A DNA stretch of 64,000 nt. It comes from Eucalyptus grandis. Lineage: Eukaryota > Streptophyta > Magnoliopsida > Myrtales > Myrtaceae. The notes under the pieces were generated by a model. It did no database searches, was not told the DNA's origin, and saw only the letters and a program-made list of their open reading frames with translations. This document shows positions 34,374 through 48,500 of this stretch, piece after piece. Each line of letters begins with the position of its first letter. Position 1 is the first letter of the stretch. The stretch is from assembly GCF_016545825.1 (NCBI RefSeq), contig NC_052616.1:6882001-6946000 (forward strand), in the 5' to 3' direction. A program made the translations under genes and the position numbers.

Positions 34374-37300
34374 AACTGGTATTATAGCCTTAGGGTTTTT
34401 CTTGATCTTCTTGTTATAGTTTCAAGTTCAACAACGAGATTTGATATTGAGGAGATTGAGGGAAGTAGCGATTTCAACCTATGGCAAGTTTGTATATTGG
34501 CTATTCTTACACAACAGGGTTTGAATAAAACTCTACTTGGAAAAGGAAAGAAATCAAAAAACACGTTAGATAAAACATGAAAAGAATTGGATGAAAGAGC
34601 CATATCTACTATTCAATTGTGCCTCATGAATGAAGTTCCGCATGAGGCACTAGACTAGAAAATAGCTGCATGTTGATGGAATAGATTGGAGAGTATTTTA
34701 TTTTTATTTTTTTGATAAAATCCCTCACCAATTGGTTGAGGCTCAAGCAATAACTCTTTACTCTTCGTGTGGCTGAAGTTGCTTCTCTTAAATTTCATAT
34801 TTCTAAATTCAATGTTATTATCTATTGAATTAAGAACTATTAATGTTAAGGTCGAAGATGAGGATCAAGCTCTCTCATTGTTAGGTTCACTACCTTCCTC
34901 TTATAAGAATTTTAGAAAAACCATGTTTGTTAGTAGAAAAACTATTACTATTGAAGATGTCAAGACTAGTCTTCTAAATAGGGAAAAACAAGATACATAA
35001 TTGACTTTTGAATGCAGTAATGATTATGGGGTTGATTTAGTTGCTAGAGGAAGGTTTGTTAAGAGAAGTGATGATGGCAAGTCTAGATTAAAATCAAAGC
35101 ATAGGGGTTTGATTTACAACTATTGTAAATTTAAGAGGTATATCAAGAAAAATTGTTTGAAACTGAAAGCAAAGCAAAATCAAGGGAACGCAAATCGACA
35201 GACTAATCAAAACTACCAGATTAGGCAGAATCAAGGAAAGGAAAACCCCACTCAAGTTGTTACTACTGAAAAAGAAAACGAAAATTAGTTATTGGTTGCA
35301 AAAGATAAAAACAAATCCAGTGATAGCTAGATTCTTAATTCAGGTTATTCGTACCACATGTGTCTTAATCATGATTGGCTCTCCACGTACAAAGTAATGT
35401 CAAACACGTTTCCAATTTGAAGAAAAACATCATCGCTTTGGGTACACTTGATGCTAACAATTGTAAGTTTAGAGTTGAAGGTGGAGTTACGAAGATTATG
35501 AAAGGTTCACTTCTATTGATGAAAGGATTGAAAACTGGCACCTTGTAGCAACTGCAAAGCACTACAGTTACCGGTTAAGTTGATGTCTCATCCGCTATGA
35601 CTGAAAAGACAACTCTAAAATATGGCACATGAGATTAGGCCATATAAGTATTAGAGAGACGGAGGAGCTAAGTAAATAAGGTCTTCCATGTGGTCAGAAA
35701 ATTGGAAAACTATATATCTGTGAGCATTGTGTCTTTGAAAAATAGAAAAGGATTGATTTCAAGATAGGAATTCACACGACAAAGTGCACTTTGGATTATA
35801 TTTACTCTGATCTTTAGGGGCCTAAGAAAGTTCCTTCGAAAGGCCTTACTTCGAGATATTTACTCACTTTCATTGATGATTTTTCAATAAAGGTTTGAGT
35901 TTATCTCCTAAAACAAAAAAGTGATGTTTTTGTTACATTTAAACAATGGAAAACATTAATTAAGAAGCAAACTGGTAAGAAGACTAAGCGATTGAGAATA
36001 GATAATGGACTGGAATTTTGTGGAGGTAAGTTTAATGAGTTTTGCAAAGTTAAAGGTATTATGAGACATCATACTACAGTGAATACACCATAACAAAATA
36101 GCATTGCAAACGCAAAAACAAAATCTTATTAGAAAGGACTGGGTGCCTATTGTCTAATGCCAGTTTAGGTAAGGAGTTTTGGGTTGAAGCAGTCAATACA
36201 ACTGCTTGGTTGATAAATCATTCCGCTTGCATTTCTATTGAGTACAAGACACCCGAGGAGGTATGCTCAAGTAAACCTACTGATTATTCTTCTCTTTAAG
36301 TATTCAAATGTCCAGCATATGCACATGTTAGCGAAGGCAAATTAGAGCTTAGAGCAAAAAAATGCATCTTTTTTGGTTATGCTTCTGGTATAAAAAATTA
36401 TAGACTTTGGTGTGCTAATTCAACTAAGATTATTATCAATTGAGATATTACTTTTGATGACTCTACTATGCTTCATCCTAAGAAAAAATCATCCATTTTT
36501 TGTGATGAAAAGCCAAAGTGTTGTAGATAAAGTAGAGCTTGAAGTAATTTCTTCACAACCAATTCATTCATCTACTAATAATATTGAGTTCGAAGAACCT
36601 GAGAAGGAATAGTATTCTATTGCAGAGATAGACCAAGAAGGACAATGAAGCTTCCATAGAAATATGGGTTCTTAGATTTTGTTGATTATGCTCTTTCAAT
36701 TGTAGAGTCAATAGAGTATGGTGAGCCTAAAACCTACAAAAAAGCATTCTCTTCAAAAGGTTCGACAAAGTAATTAGTTGCTATGAATGAACAGATGTAA
36801 TCTTTTGAAAAGAATCAAATTTGGGAGCTTGTCAAGCCACCAAAAGAATAGAATATTTGGGTTATAAATGGGTTTTCAAAAGAAAGGAAGGTAATTTTGG
36901 AATTGAAGAAATCAAGTTCAAAGCTCATCTAGTTGCTAAAGGCTATAGTCAGATTGAGGGAATTGATTTTAATGATGTGTTCTCACCTATTGTTAAACAT
37001 AGCTCATTCGGATTTTTCTTGCATTAGTTGCTATGCAAGATTTAGAGTTAGAACAACTCAATGTAAAAACAACTTTCTTGCATGGTGAACCTAAAGACAA
37101 AATTTATATAGGTCAACCAAAGGATTTTCAGTTTGAAGGTAAAAAATATCATGTTTGTCTATTAAAAAAGTCTATAGGGCTTAATGCAATCGCCTAGATG
37201 GTGGTATAAAAAGTTTGATTCATTTATGGTAAAAATTGACTATTGTAAGAGAAAATATGGTAGCTATGTATATTTGCCCAAACTTCCTAGTGGCTCTTTT

Positions 37301-38241
37301 ATTTATCTGTTATTATATGTTGATTGTGGCAAAAGATAAATCCAATATACATAATTTGAAGGCATACTTGAGCACTAAATTTAAGACAAAAGATTTAAGT
37401 GTAACAAAGAAAATCCTAAGCATGGAAATTTGACGAGATCGAAAAGGGTTAAAATTATATTTCTCCTAGAAAGATGACAAACCAGTAAATACTCCTCTTA
37501 CTGCTCATTTTTTTATTATTATCAACTAATAAAAATGTCTATAAACAGATGATGACATAAAATATATGTCCCATGTTCCATGTTCCAGTGTTGTTGGTAG
37601 CCTTATATATAACATGGTTTGTACTTGACCCGATATTTCACATGCTATTAGTGTATCATGCCCAAGCAAAGTTTATTGGCAATTTGTGAAGTGGATTTTG
37701 AAATATTTGAAGGATACTTATGATTTTGGTTTAGAGTTTTGGAAAACTAGTGACATTTGGATAGGATATATTGATTGGGTACATCTTTACTATTGGAGGT
37801 TATGCAATCAATTAGAAAGCTACTTTGCAACATACAGTTCCTTTGTTTACTACAAAAGCAAAGTATATGCCTACTATAGAGGCAATTAGAGAGGCTATAT
37901 GGTTAAGAGGCTTATTTGAAGAACTTATTGTGGATCATGGTGTGGTTATTATCCATTGTGATGCTCAAAGTGCTATTCATCTTACTATAGATCAAATGTA
38001 CCATGAGATAACAAAGCACATTAATATATGGTATCATTTTATTCGAGACATTCTTGTTGATAGCTATATTAAGGTCTTGAAAATTGGTACAGAAAACAAT
38101 CCAGTTGATATGTTGACAAAGCTTTTACCTATAGCCAAATACAATCATTGCTTGGATTTGGTTAATGTTTGATGCAACTAAGTTTTATTCTAATGGGAGG
38201 AGAAGATTGTACTTATGTAGAATCAAGCCAAGGTGGAGATT

Positions 38242-38529
38242 TGTTGTAAATGTCTTAAATCTTTTCTTCTTCTTCTTTTTAATGGGCTTGAGCCAACGTT
38301 AGGGCTTGGGAACAATATAAATATTATTTTTCTCAAGTTATGAGGTTAAAAATTTGAGACAAAAAAAGTCTTAGTTTTTCACAACCACCTTTTGTAATAC
38401 TTAAAATTCTATAGTGGATTTTGTTTCTCCTCCCCCCATGATTTTTCCGACAAGGGTTTCTATGTAATCCGGTATTCTTTTATTCTTCTCAGTTTTAATT
38501 TCCTTTTAATTTCTGCATCTGCCATAACA
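38242..38529 (+). repeat. 3' LTR of copia element
   Basis: A 288-bp copy of the 5' LTR, starting TGTTGTAAATGTC and ending CCATAACA. The two LTRs differ by many substitutions and small indels, so the insertion is not recent. Confidence 0.8.
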
Positions 38530-41500
38530 ATTAAGTTGACGAGTTACTCAACTCAAAGAATCGAGCACCACTCAAATAATCTTAGTCGAGATCAAATAGC
38601 TCATTAGAAGCTTCCTTTGTGTAGTTGTAGGTATGAGCTTATCTCTCGAGCATTAGATCCTCTAGAACATGATATGTGTACTCGTTTTCCTTCTTTTTTT
38701 ACTTTGATGTGAAGCGTTGTCATAATAAACGAGGTGTTCTTAGCACTCAAAAGAGGCACATGATTTGCTTCTCTATCTTACACTTCTCTAGGTCTTATTG
38801 GATGCGCGGCATGAATTGATTAACATATCTAAAAGGTTTTGTCTCATGATTACCAAGCGATATGAGTTTCAAAGATTTCACTTCAATTCTCTAGTTCTTT
38901 TCGAAATTCAAAGACAACCGTAGTTAGCCGGCTACCTCAAAGAAGTACTAGCAGAACATCCCACGATCAGGCCCGTCCACTTAAACCTAAAAGCACAAAG
39001 CAAATTTCGACATCTTGCTTACTACACTTATTAAGCTGCAATTTGCATTCCTTACATTATAAAATATTTTCACCGCCACCCCGCCCCCTACCTTCATAGC
39101 AGAGAGTTCCATTGGCCGTTACTTCATCATTTCAATGCCACAAAAGTACAAAATAGAAAGAAAAAAGAAAACACTCCACAGGAGTAGTTAAACAAAAATA
39201 GTACTTTGGCACACTCCTTAACAGAACCCAGACCTTAATTACAGTTTAAATCGCAATGCATAATTTTAGTTTAAATCACAATGCGTTTGGCCTGTCGAAT
39301 GAAGCACTAACGTCAACTGCATAACGAGTTAAAGATCGCATCCACATGCCAATATTAGGATAGAAACAAGGTAATCCTCAGGAGTCAAAAGGACAATAAT
39401 TAGTTGTCTGCGCAAAGTTCTGCTCCGAGGATCCCACATGAAACTAGACGTCAGCGATTGTGAACATCTCATTTTCTTCCCTTCTTTTCTTTAAAAAAAA
39501 ATAACAAACAATTCTAAAATTTAATTCAATACATAAGATCATTCCTAATTTTTAATTTGTGATAATCCTAACTATTGATCCAACATTCAGTATAGTCCTT
39601 CAATTTTTTTTTTTTAATATAATTTAAAAACTACATTAGACATTTATCAATAATTTATGGACTACATTGAACATTTACTTGGATAAATTAAATATTAAAG
39701 AAGACATTACACATTGAGTCTAAGTTTATGAACCACATTACACAAATTAAAAGTTCGAAAACGAGATCGCACACTGAATCGAAGTTTATTTATACTATTA
39801 TCTCTTTCTTTTTTGGCCAACCAATTCAGGAAAACTTCCGGTTGAAAGGAGGGCCAGTGCGGTCACTGTGGCGCAAGGGGACCATCAACAACTTGGAATA
39901 AAGAATAAAAAAGAGAGGACGAGAAGAAAAGGAACTCTGGGAAACCAGTGAGTGCCCGACAAAAGCATTGAAATTAAGCTTATAAAACATACTGTTCCTA
40001 AGCACCTGTCTTCATCTGTGACCCCATGCATAGTCTTTTTGGTAAACCTCTTCTCCCATTCCGCAATAGTCCCCATCACTATGAATCAGTAGCTACTCCG
40101 CCATCACCTCAGATTAATTGTGGACATTGTTGGAACATGCTCAATCCCTTTCACATGCCGATTGAAATGTCGACTCCACTCATATTGTGGCATCCACTAT
40201 ACGTGTGAATAAACAGTATCCTCTTCTAGTTCATACAACTAGCAGATAGCATGCGGATATAGAACATTCCGGTATCTGGGTGAAAAGGAGTATTTGGAAC
40301 CTGTGTTAGGTAAACATAAGCAGAGTCTCTGAGCTGCAGCAGACCTACATTTGGATGATGATTATCGTAGTAAAGGTTAGATTTCTTTACAGTGAAACTT
40401 CAAGGTAGTAATTTAAGCAGGCTCTCTAACCAATCAAAATAAGTGATCCAAGCAAAGAAAGGGTGGGCATCACAGATTTTCGTATTCGTCTGATATTTGT
40501 CAGCATATCTCAGACAAACAGAAGAAGATAAAATACATACCTTCTACTGAAACTACTTTACCCTAAACTAGGGGTAAAAGGGCGGCATCAGCGCCTAAGT
40601 TGACAAACTATAATGAGTGTCAAGAGTTGTATCTAACTGTTCTCTGGGCATATATACAATTCAGATTTCTTCAAGGCAAAAGGAAAATTGAGTTTCATTA
40701 CCAGGATTATGTTCGGCAGAAAAATACAAGCAACTCGGAGGGATCTAATAGCTTTGCATCTGGAAATTTAATCTCCACTCTGCAGCGAAGCGCACATGCA
40801 CCCCATCAATCATTAAGAGGAAAAAACAGAGTGAAAGCAACACATGATGTGAAACTGACACCGTTAATCGCTCTTCTATACGAAAAGAAGATTGCATGAC
40901 AGACAAAATAGTCGCATAGAAAAGCTAACCTGGTCAGGAGTGAGGTTAAGCAGTGGAGTTCCATTTGGTCTGCCAGCTCTGATCTGTTTTAAAAATCTAT
41001 GTTGATATTTCAATGACAGGTCATCTTCGCAGGTTCAAGATTCAGCTCTATAAGACAGATTGACCAAGTTAACAATGTGCAAAAATCCAATCACTAAGGT
41101 ATTCATTTGTTGGTTTTTGGATATGCAACATGACCAGAGTTGTTGGGGACGAGGCCGCATGCCTGATGTAACCAGCTACATTTAGGTGATTAGGCATAGA
41201 AATAGAAACGACAACTCACTTGTAAATTATATCGTACTTGTTCTCTTGTTGACATATCAATAAGCATAATTGAATCTCAGAATTGAAGAACCTCCCACTG
41301 CCGGCATCTATGCAAGGGAAAACGAAGGAAAATGAACTCAACAGAGTAAAAGAGAAGGGAATATCTTGATTGATTTGAAACTAAGATAAACAACCTATGC
41401 TAAACAAGAAGTATTTTAACTCAAGAAGATATATATAGAAAATTGATCAAAAACTCTAATGAGAGCGCACAACTGGTTAATCTTATGCCATGTAGAAATG

Positions 41501-41704
41501 GTGAGATAGTTGCCACTTATCCAAAATCTTGAAAAATCTTCATAAGGGAGTTCTTTTATTTTCATAACTAATAGTAGCACTGAATTGAAACCAGATTTTA
41601 CCACCCATCAAATGCAAAATTACATACTACTGCCTGCTGACAGAAATGTGAGTGCACAAGACAATTGCATCAAGTCAGAAAAGTCAAGACTGCACCTCAA
41701 CATT
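38530..41704. other. Intergenic, with a MITE fragment
   Basis: AT-rich. At about 39,530-39,810 is a fragment related to the MITE at 3,235-3,636 ('ggactacattgaacattta', 'cacattgagtctaagtttatg'). The right end probably includes the 3' UTR of the next gene. ORFs at 40,026-40,208 and 40,600-40,899 have no recognised family. Confidence 0.45.
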
Positions 41705-44700
41705 TTAAAGTCGTGCAAGTTTAGCACTCCAACTTGGTGATTCTTTCCTCGATGAAGAAATCTCGGAGATATCACTCCCACATGACTTAGCTTGAGTACA
41801 TACGTAAGACAATGACTGCAGCCATGAAACTAATGTGGGTTTGCGGGTAAGATCATCAGACTCTGCAACCTGTGCATACAAGTCATTGAGCACCATGCTC
41901 TGGCCATCTTTCGGTAACTGGACTATCAGCTGTGCCAACAACTTCATCAAGTCTGGCAATACCTGAATCATCATATCACAAGTTTAACACATCAAAGGAG
42001 ATATACTATCTCAATCGCAGAAGTCATTTCTCCAACAAAATGAGTTTCTTATTAAGCTCTGCACCCATGTACTAAGTTACTTTGCCCCAATGTATTCTTG
42101 TCCCTCAGTTATCACTCTGATGGAAGCAACTTCCTATCAGATGATAAAACTAGAGAAAAATGTGGTTCAAAAGTGGTACGCGCACCCAGGCAAATAATCA
42201 TTTAATATATAGTTTGGCTAAGAATGATTGTACTGCATGGCATAACAAACAAGTAAGAGAGCTCACTTGAATATCAACGAGTGACAAAAGGCGCAGAAGC
42301 AGCTCCAGCAGATTTTTGCAAGGTTCTGACTCTCCTTGCCATTTCATGGACATATGACCATCATGAACAAACTCTACATTGCATAGCTTATTTGCCTTTT
42401 CAGCAATACTGTGTATGCAGTAGAAAATAGCTGGACTACCAGCAGGAAGATGTCTAACAATGGCTGCCACTCCAGATGCCAAACCCTCAAAAGGAGTGAT
42501 GGCAGGAAATGCCTGCAACAGAGAAATTACAACAATGAGAACTAACTTTTGATGAAGGAAAAAAAGATTGATTTTTCATGCAAAGCCATATCAGTAGATA
42601 CCTCTAAAGACCTCTGCATGTAGTAGAACACAAGCTGCTCCTTTAATGACGCTCTTTGATCCTCAAAAGAATCTTTACCAGAAGATACAAATGCAGCAAA
42701 CAAAGAGTGTGCAGCTTGAGCTACTTTTACATTTGGGTGTCCCATATATCTATCGAAGCTTCATTAAGGATGCTAAGACACACAACTCAGATATCATTAG
42801 GAAAAAAGACCCTTGGTTAAGGATACAGGAACATAGTTGGAGCCACAGATTTCCTAAAGACTGCACTTGGTAACTGTTCGATGCAGGTTGGAATAACCCG
42901 TAGGTAAAACAATATGCGAGCAGTCTGCACGTCATCTGTGGACCAACAGTACTCTGATCCTGACAAAGGAATAAATGCAGAACAAATCCGGAAGTTTATC
43001 AAATACAATAATCCACATATAACTTTCAGAAATACTATTGCTAGGCACTAAGCGCACTGATAAGTAGAACAGAAGATAATTCTTACCTTGGCCAACTGTG
43101 AGATCAGCATAAGAAGGAATTGACTCTACAAATGTTACACATGCAGACTCATTTTCCTGAACACTAGGAAGGACTGCCCTAACAGTATCCAGATACTCAG
43201 CCAACCTAATATGCCGAAAATACTCTAAACAAGAAAATGCAATTAATATCTGCACCGACACCTCCATCCGAGTTTCCTTGCTATGTTTGGGAGTTAACTT
43301 TTGCTTTGTAACTGCCAATGCATACATGACAACCATTAGAAAAGCAGATTCGGCAATTTTTTCCAAGTCACCAAGTAAATTATTCTCTCTGCCCTGAAAC
43401 ACTAGAACGAGTTGCCGATGACCCACATACAAATCACAACAGTAACGCCAGAAGAGATTCTCCACAAGAGCTTTGTTTTGTTCATCCGCAGAAGCATAAA
43501 GATTGCAGAAAATGCCAGTCACAGCTCCTCCTTCTTTAAATAGAACACTTTCCACATGTTCTCTAACCTCACTGTGCCTTATTCCAGCTGAACCGCTAGG
43601 AGAATTATCAAGTATCTTGGCATATAAACGCCTCAAGGGAAAAATTTCATTCATCAATGCAGAAGCAAGGCATATAAGAAAGGGGGCTCTTGAAGATAAC
43701 GAGCCACTCCGAGCAACTGATAAGGCTAAACACTGTAAAAGGAGTCTATCCGCAGGATAGTCAATAAAATTCCCAGGATCTCCCATTCTGGAAATCAATG
43801 CACTGGCGAGATATTCCATCTTGTCTTCTGCACTACTTCTCAATCCAAGAATCTCCAACCCTGCACCACGAGATGCAAGTCTATTGGAAGCTCTTAATAC
43901 TCCACCAGCAGCCATTGAAAGAGCATAAGGAACATACTTCTCCTCTGAATTTTCCAAAGCAATCTGCGAAAACAACCTAATCTTTTCGAAAGAACGAGAA
44001 TTGATATATCCAGAGATCACCCATTCAATCAAATGCAGAATCATAAGTCCACTTGGAATATTAATCTCAGGTCCATCTTCACCCCCCCAAACTCCCAACA
44101 AAAAGCTCACAAATTTATCGTAATGAACATTGACAGGACAAGATAAAGCATATCCAATTCCCGCAAGGACATTCGCTATGACTCCTTCATACAACCTCAT
44201 CAATGCACCACCATGTTCCAACAGCCTGCAAATGGACTCCAAGCATAGAACTTTCGAGGCATCGGATGCGGCAGGCACGACAGAGAATGCACCCAGAACA
44301 AGAACACCCTCGGCGAACACCAAACGGCCCCAGTCCGAATCAAACCTCGCCGAAACAACAATTCCGCACACAACCTCCACGGCAGAATCAATAAGCACGG
44401 GATTGGGCCTGAAGGACTTCCTTACCCAAAAATAGAGGAGCCTGAGAAACATGGGATGCGACTCCTGAGGGAGAGAGACGTTCGGAGAAGAGAGGGTCGA
44501 GATCAAAAGCTTGGCTTGAGGGTCCGCGACATAAAGGGAAGCCTCAGAGTTGAGGAGCGTCTTCAGGGATTGGAGGTGGTGGGGTTGGAAAGATTGGTGC
44601 TGAAGACAGTCTCTGAGCTCGGCCCAGGCTTGAATTATTGCTCGAGCGGACGACGATGAAGTAGGACCGTTGCCGGCGCTGTTGACACCGCCGCCGCCGC

Positions 44701-44758
44701 CGCCGCTGTTGCTTCTCAACCAGTCTTCAAGAAAGAGGGTATTCGCTTGTTTCGCCAT
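41705..44758 (-). CDS. Conserved plant protein of unknown function (At1g73970-like)
   Basis: Protein of 821 residues in five exons: 43,087-44,758, 42,827-42,959, 42,602-42,758, 42,267-42,512 and 41,705-41,962. Splice phases agree and total 2,466 nt. It starts MAKQANTLFLEDWLRSNSGG, followed by a six-glycine run. The rest is Leu/Ala-rich and looks all-helical, with repeated amphipathic helices (VRLLEHGG-type and LASALMNEIFPLRRLYAKIL segments), consistent with an ARM/HEAT-like solenoid. No signal peptide, membrane segment or catalytic motif was seen. From memory it resembles the Arabidopsis protein At1g73970, labelled obscurin-like in some databases; that label says little about function. The start is the first ATG of the long exon. 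Confidence 0.85.
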
Positions 44759-44983
44759 AGCCAGCTACTGGGTATGAACTAGCTCCGAAATTCTTCAACT
44801 TACAGCCAAATTGCGGAATCAAGCAGGCACAAAGACGTCCCGACGAGCTCGAACTTCCCCCCCCGGAAGCATTCAACGCTCGAGGAGTCCTAAAATTTCA
44901 TGCTTTTTCACCGAGATTTTATGTATTGACTTCTGGTCTTGTATATTGCGTGGGAAGCTGTGCAACAAGGATATGGCCGCGAG

Positions 44984-45008
44984 AGAGAGAGAGAGAGAGA
45001 GAGAGAGG
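44984..45008. repeat. (GA)n microsatellite upstream of the 821-residue protein gene
   Basis: A pure GA run about 25 bp long, some 225 bp upstream of the start codon at 44,758, in the gene's leader or promoter. Confidence 0.8.
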
Positions 45009-45059
45009 GATTGGTAGCTTAAAAGGTTAAAAGGGTGAAAGACGAAAATTAGGAAAAGA

Positions 45060-45530
45060 ACCGTTCTTGAAGAGGATTATTAATTTCTTATTACCCTGAA
45101 GGAAGACATTTTGCCCACCAAGTGCCATGAAAAGGAAGTCATCAGAAATTGATTTCTTACATTGTAATTGCAGATTTATACTCCAGATTTAATAATTCGA
45201 ATTTCAATTTTACTTTCTCTCCCTCAAAATTTGATCACCCGTGTGCCAAAAATATGTTGTTTGACTTGCCAAAACATTGCCGAAAGAGGAGGAAGAACAG
45301 AAAGAAGAGGATTATTCATTTTTTTATTACTGTGAAAGAAAACATTTTGCCCACCAAATGCCATGAAAAGAAAGTTATTGGAAATTGGTTTCTTATAATG
45401 CAATTGTGAATTTATACTCCGGATTTAATAATTCAAATTTCGATTTTACTTTCTTGAAATTTGGTCGCTCTTACGCTAAAGATGCGTCTGTTTAACTTGT
45501 CAAACGGTGCCAAAAGAAAAGGGGTTGGAC
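45060..45530. repeat. Promoter-side tandem duplication, about 235 bp per unit
   Basis: Two head-to-tail units start near 45,065 and 45,300. Both run 'agaggattatt', 'gaaaacattttgcccaccaa', 'tgccatgaaaag', 'tttatactcc.gatttaata' and 'gttgttTgacttg.caaa'-like segments. They differ at scattered positions, so the event is moderately old. It lies 0.3-0.8 kb upstream of the 821-residue protein gene. Confidence 0.75.
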
Positions 45531-48500
45531 AAAAAGAACATGGCTCGTTAGGCTCTTGCTGGTACATGAGCTCTCTCTATTAGACCAGGCCTAGTGTGAG
45601 ATCGACGACATTGCTAGCTCCTACTGAATTTCGCCGTGGTTGGAATTGACGGAATTGGCGACTGTGCTGGAGGCAAAACGGATAGTCATGCAAAGACAGA
45701 TAGGATTACGTATATCTGAAGTGAAATTAGCTTATAAGACGGCTTTTCTAACTGAAAATCTTCGTGATGTAATACTGAATGACTGAAATTCAACCAACTG
45801 CAGCGAGGCCATTCTTCATCTGTGTTCCCAAATGAATAAATCAATAGATGAACTATTGGCAGATTTTTGCAGTGAAAAAGATAGGCCTTACCAATCGGGG
45901 TTGGCAAAAAAGATCTTTTTTCTAAGCTGTTGCTGTCTTTCTTATGCTCTCTCTCAAATCAGTGCACCAAAGTATTTCCTGCTGCGTCAGGGCTTACTCT
46001 TGCTCTTCTCTTTACATTCGTTAATTGAATTTGCACACTTAAAGAGCACCCAGATGGTCTACTTGAGGATTGGGGACAATTATCAGGTAATATCAAATCG
46101 ACGAATGTATATGATGCAAAAGTTATCATACCGTCTATTTCTCTCTTCTTCACAAATTTTGCCACATTAGAGAATGAAGAAACTTAACCTGTTTGAAGAT
46201 CCTAGGCCTGTGCTCCAACATTGAAGCTTCAGCAGATATGACCTTTGCCTTTTGGTGGTTCTCCAGAACTTGGGTACTCAGCCAGCATGTCTCAGTCTGC
46301 TAAATGATCAGTGAAGTTCGCACCATCGACAATTGGGGATTCACAAACTTTCTTGTGCTTTTTTTTTTTAACCTTTTTTGTATGAAACGAAAGAGATTTC
46401 ATTACCCAGAACTCCAGCTGCTGTTCATTGCAAACTGAAGCCCATCTTTGAAACATTGCACTCGGGTCATCTCATGTAGTTATCAATCAGGGAAACTGAA
46501 CTGCTAATATCATTGATAATATGATCTCCATGTCTTTTTTCTCTTCTTGGGCCAAAACTCTTAACTTGTCATCTAGAGGATTAGATCTGCTCTGTATATC
46601 TTATGTTTTTTGATGCAGCTTGTCCAGCCCAAAGGGAAGAAAGCCCCATTGCAACCGCTGCTAATGACTAGGGTACGGTCAAAATGAAGTTGTTAACTCA
46701 GATGACCACGCTTGCCATCTATAAAATAGGTGTATTATAGCAAAATCTCCTATATGCCTCATAGGAAAAGAAAAGGATAAAGGCGGGGTACTTAAGCTGC
46801 ATAATGGTCCTGAAGTCCCTAGACAAGCCCTGTGAAATCTGGCTTGCAATACACTTTCTGGGTTGAGGTAAGATAGCCTCTCCGGGTCATAACAATTGCT
46901 AATACTAAAAACAATGTATGTTTCCAGCTCTGTCTATCTCCTGAAGTTAGCAGAAGATAGTCAATTAGAGATTATCAAGAAACGGAGGCAGACGAATTGG
47001 AAGGCACTGGTCATCTAGGGAACAATAAATCCTATGCACAACAAGAATTCCATTCTTCTCAATGTAGGAACTGACAAGCTCTAGGCTCCTGTGGACATAT
47101 CGCGCATCTCTAAGTTTCTTCTTGCTCAATCAGCTTCTAAAACTAGGAAAGGTTTTCGTCCATTGCTGCATAAGACTTGTTTCTCTCAGGATTTAAAGCC
47201 TCTGCTGTGCATAGCTTCCTTCTTCCTACAGTTGTTGCAAGGGATAAAGATGAATTTTCTCTTATCATCTTCTCGAGTAGAAATTTTGATAATGTTCTAC
47301 CAGAGCTTCAGCAATGGATATGCTAGAGATTAATGCTCATACCTAATACTTTTTCTTTTAACCCTAAGTTCGAATTGGAACGACTAATTTTTTTATCGTT
47401 TTCCATGCCCTGACATCTCAGGCAATTCCGGATCAGAAACTGAGCAGTTCTTGGATGGTACCTCATGCTCTTCTTCTGGTTAATCAGAACCTATAATCCG
47501 TTCTCTGAATACTGGAAGTGCTTTTCATAGCAGCCTGATAATGATAGTACCCTCCTGTTTCTTCTAGCTTTCCTAGTTCTAACAATGTCCTCTAAACTCT
47601 CTCAATATAATCTAATTAGGAAAAAACAGATGAACAACTAGTTTTTTGGCACCTCCAAAGTTGAAGTTTGTGAAGATGAGGTGTGAAGCATAATATGGGG
47701 GATAATTAATTGTATGGAAATAGAAGTGACAGACACACAGAGAAACACACGAGCAAAATTGTTAATTCTTGTTGTCTGTCAACTTCTGGTCCCTTCCAAC
47801 ACCCTGGAACACAAATTTTAGTGCGCCTTTTTTCCGTTTTCGTGCAAGATAAAACAATTTTGAAAAGTAAATGCTCCGTCATTCCAGTATAAAATGGGAA
47901 ACCTTTGGAACATCAAATGAAAAGAAGAATGGATAAAGGAAGACCAATTAGAATCATTTACAAAAAGTAAACTGCACTAAGAGTACCGTAAGAGGTACAC
48001 CACGGATAGAAATCATATAACCAGCCAAGAACCAATCTTTTTCACAAGTCATGCTGTAGAAAATGCAAATTAAGAATGAAAGCAGCTAACTAGAGTTAAA
48101 TATCGTGCAAAAAGTATAACCCAGCTTCATTAATGCTTCATTATGCAACTTGCTGTCTCCTGAGAAAGATCGCTTGGAGCTGATATCACTGAGATGCAGT
48201 AAGTAGGCAAAATATTCCACTTTCATTTTATAACAAATGATAAGGCTTTCTTGCAAATTAAAAGCATCCATGACAGTGAAGCATATCCGAAAGTGTCTGT
48301 TCCATTTTAGAAACCAACTCAAACGATGCAAGTAACTGCTACTATTGGTAGTTCTCGGGCTTTTCAGATTTTCCTTACACTGATCACAGAGAAGTTATTG
48401 CAGGGCTATGTCCAATAGACTCAATCACTTTCGGACGGGAAAGCATGCTGAACCTGCATTGGGCAGCCGCATGAACCGACTCAGAGAACACAAGTTCTCT

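Larger units (their letters stand above)
34094..38529 (+). mobile_element. Decayed Ty1/copia LTR retrotransposon
   Basis: A 4.4-kb element bounded by two LTRs with TG...CA ends. The flanking five bases are ATTAG on the left and ATTAA on the right, a slightly mutated target duplication. Order is copia: gag (SLPSSYKNFRKTMF near 34.9 kb; a degraded zinc knuckle near 35.1 kb), integrase (35.7-36.1 kb, with YLLTFIDDF and RIDNG), reverse transcriptase (36.8-37.4 kb, VAKGYSQIEGIDFNDVFSPI) and RNase H (37.8-38.17 kb, DAQSAIHL). A polypurine tract aaggtggagattt precedes the 3' LTR. Stops and frameshifts occur throughout, and the RT catalytic core is deleted, so it is inactive. Lineage was not assigned. 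Confidence 0.85.
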
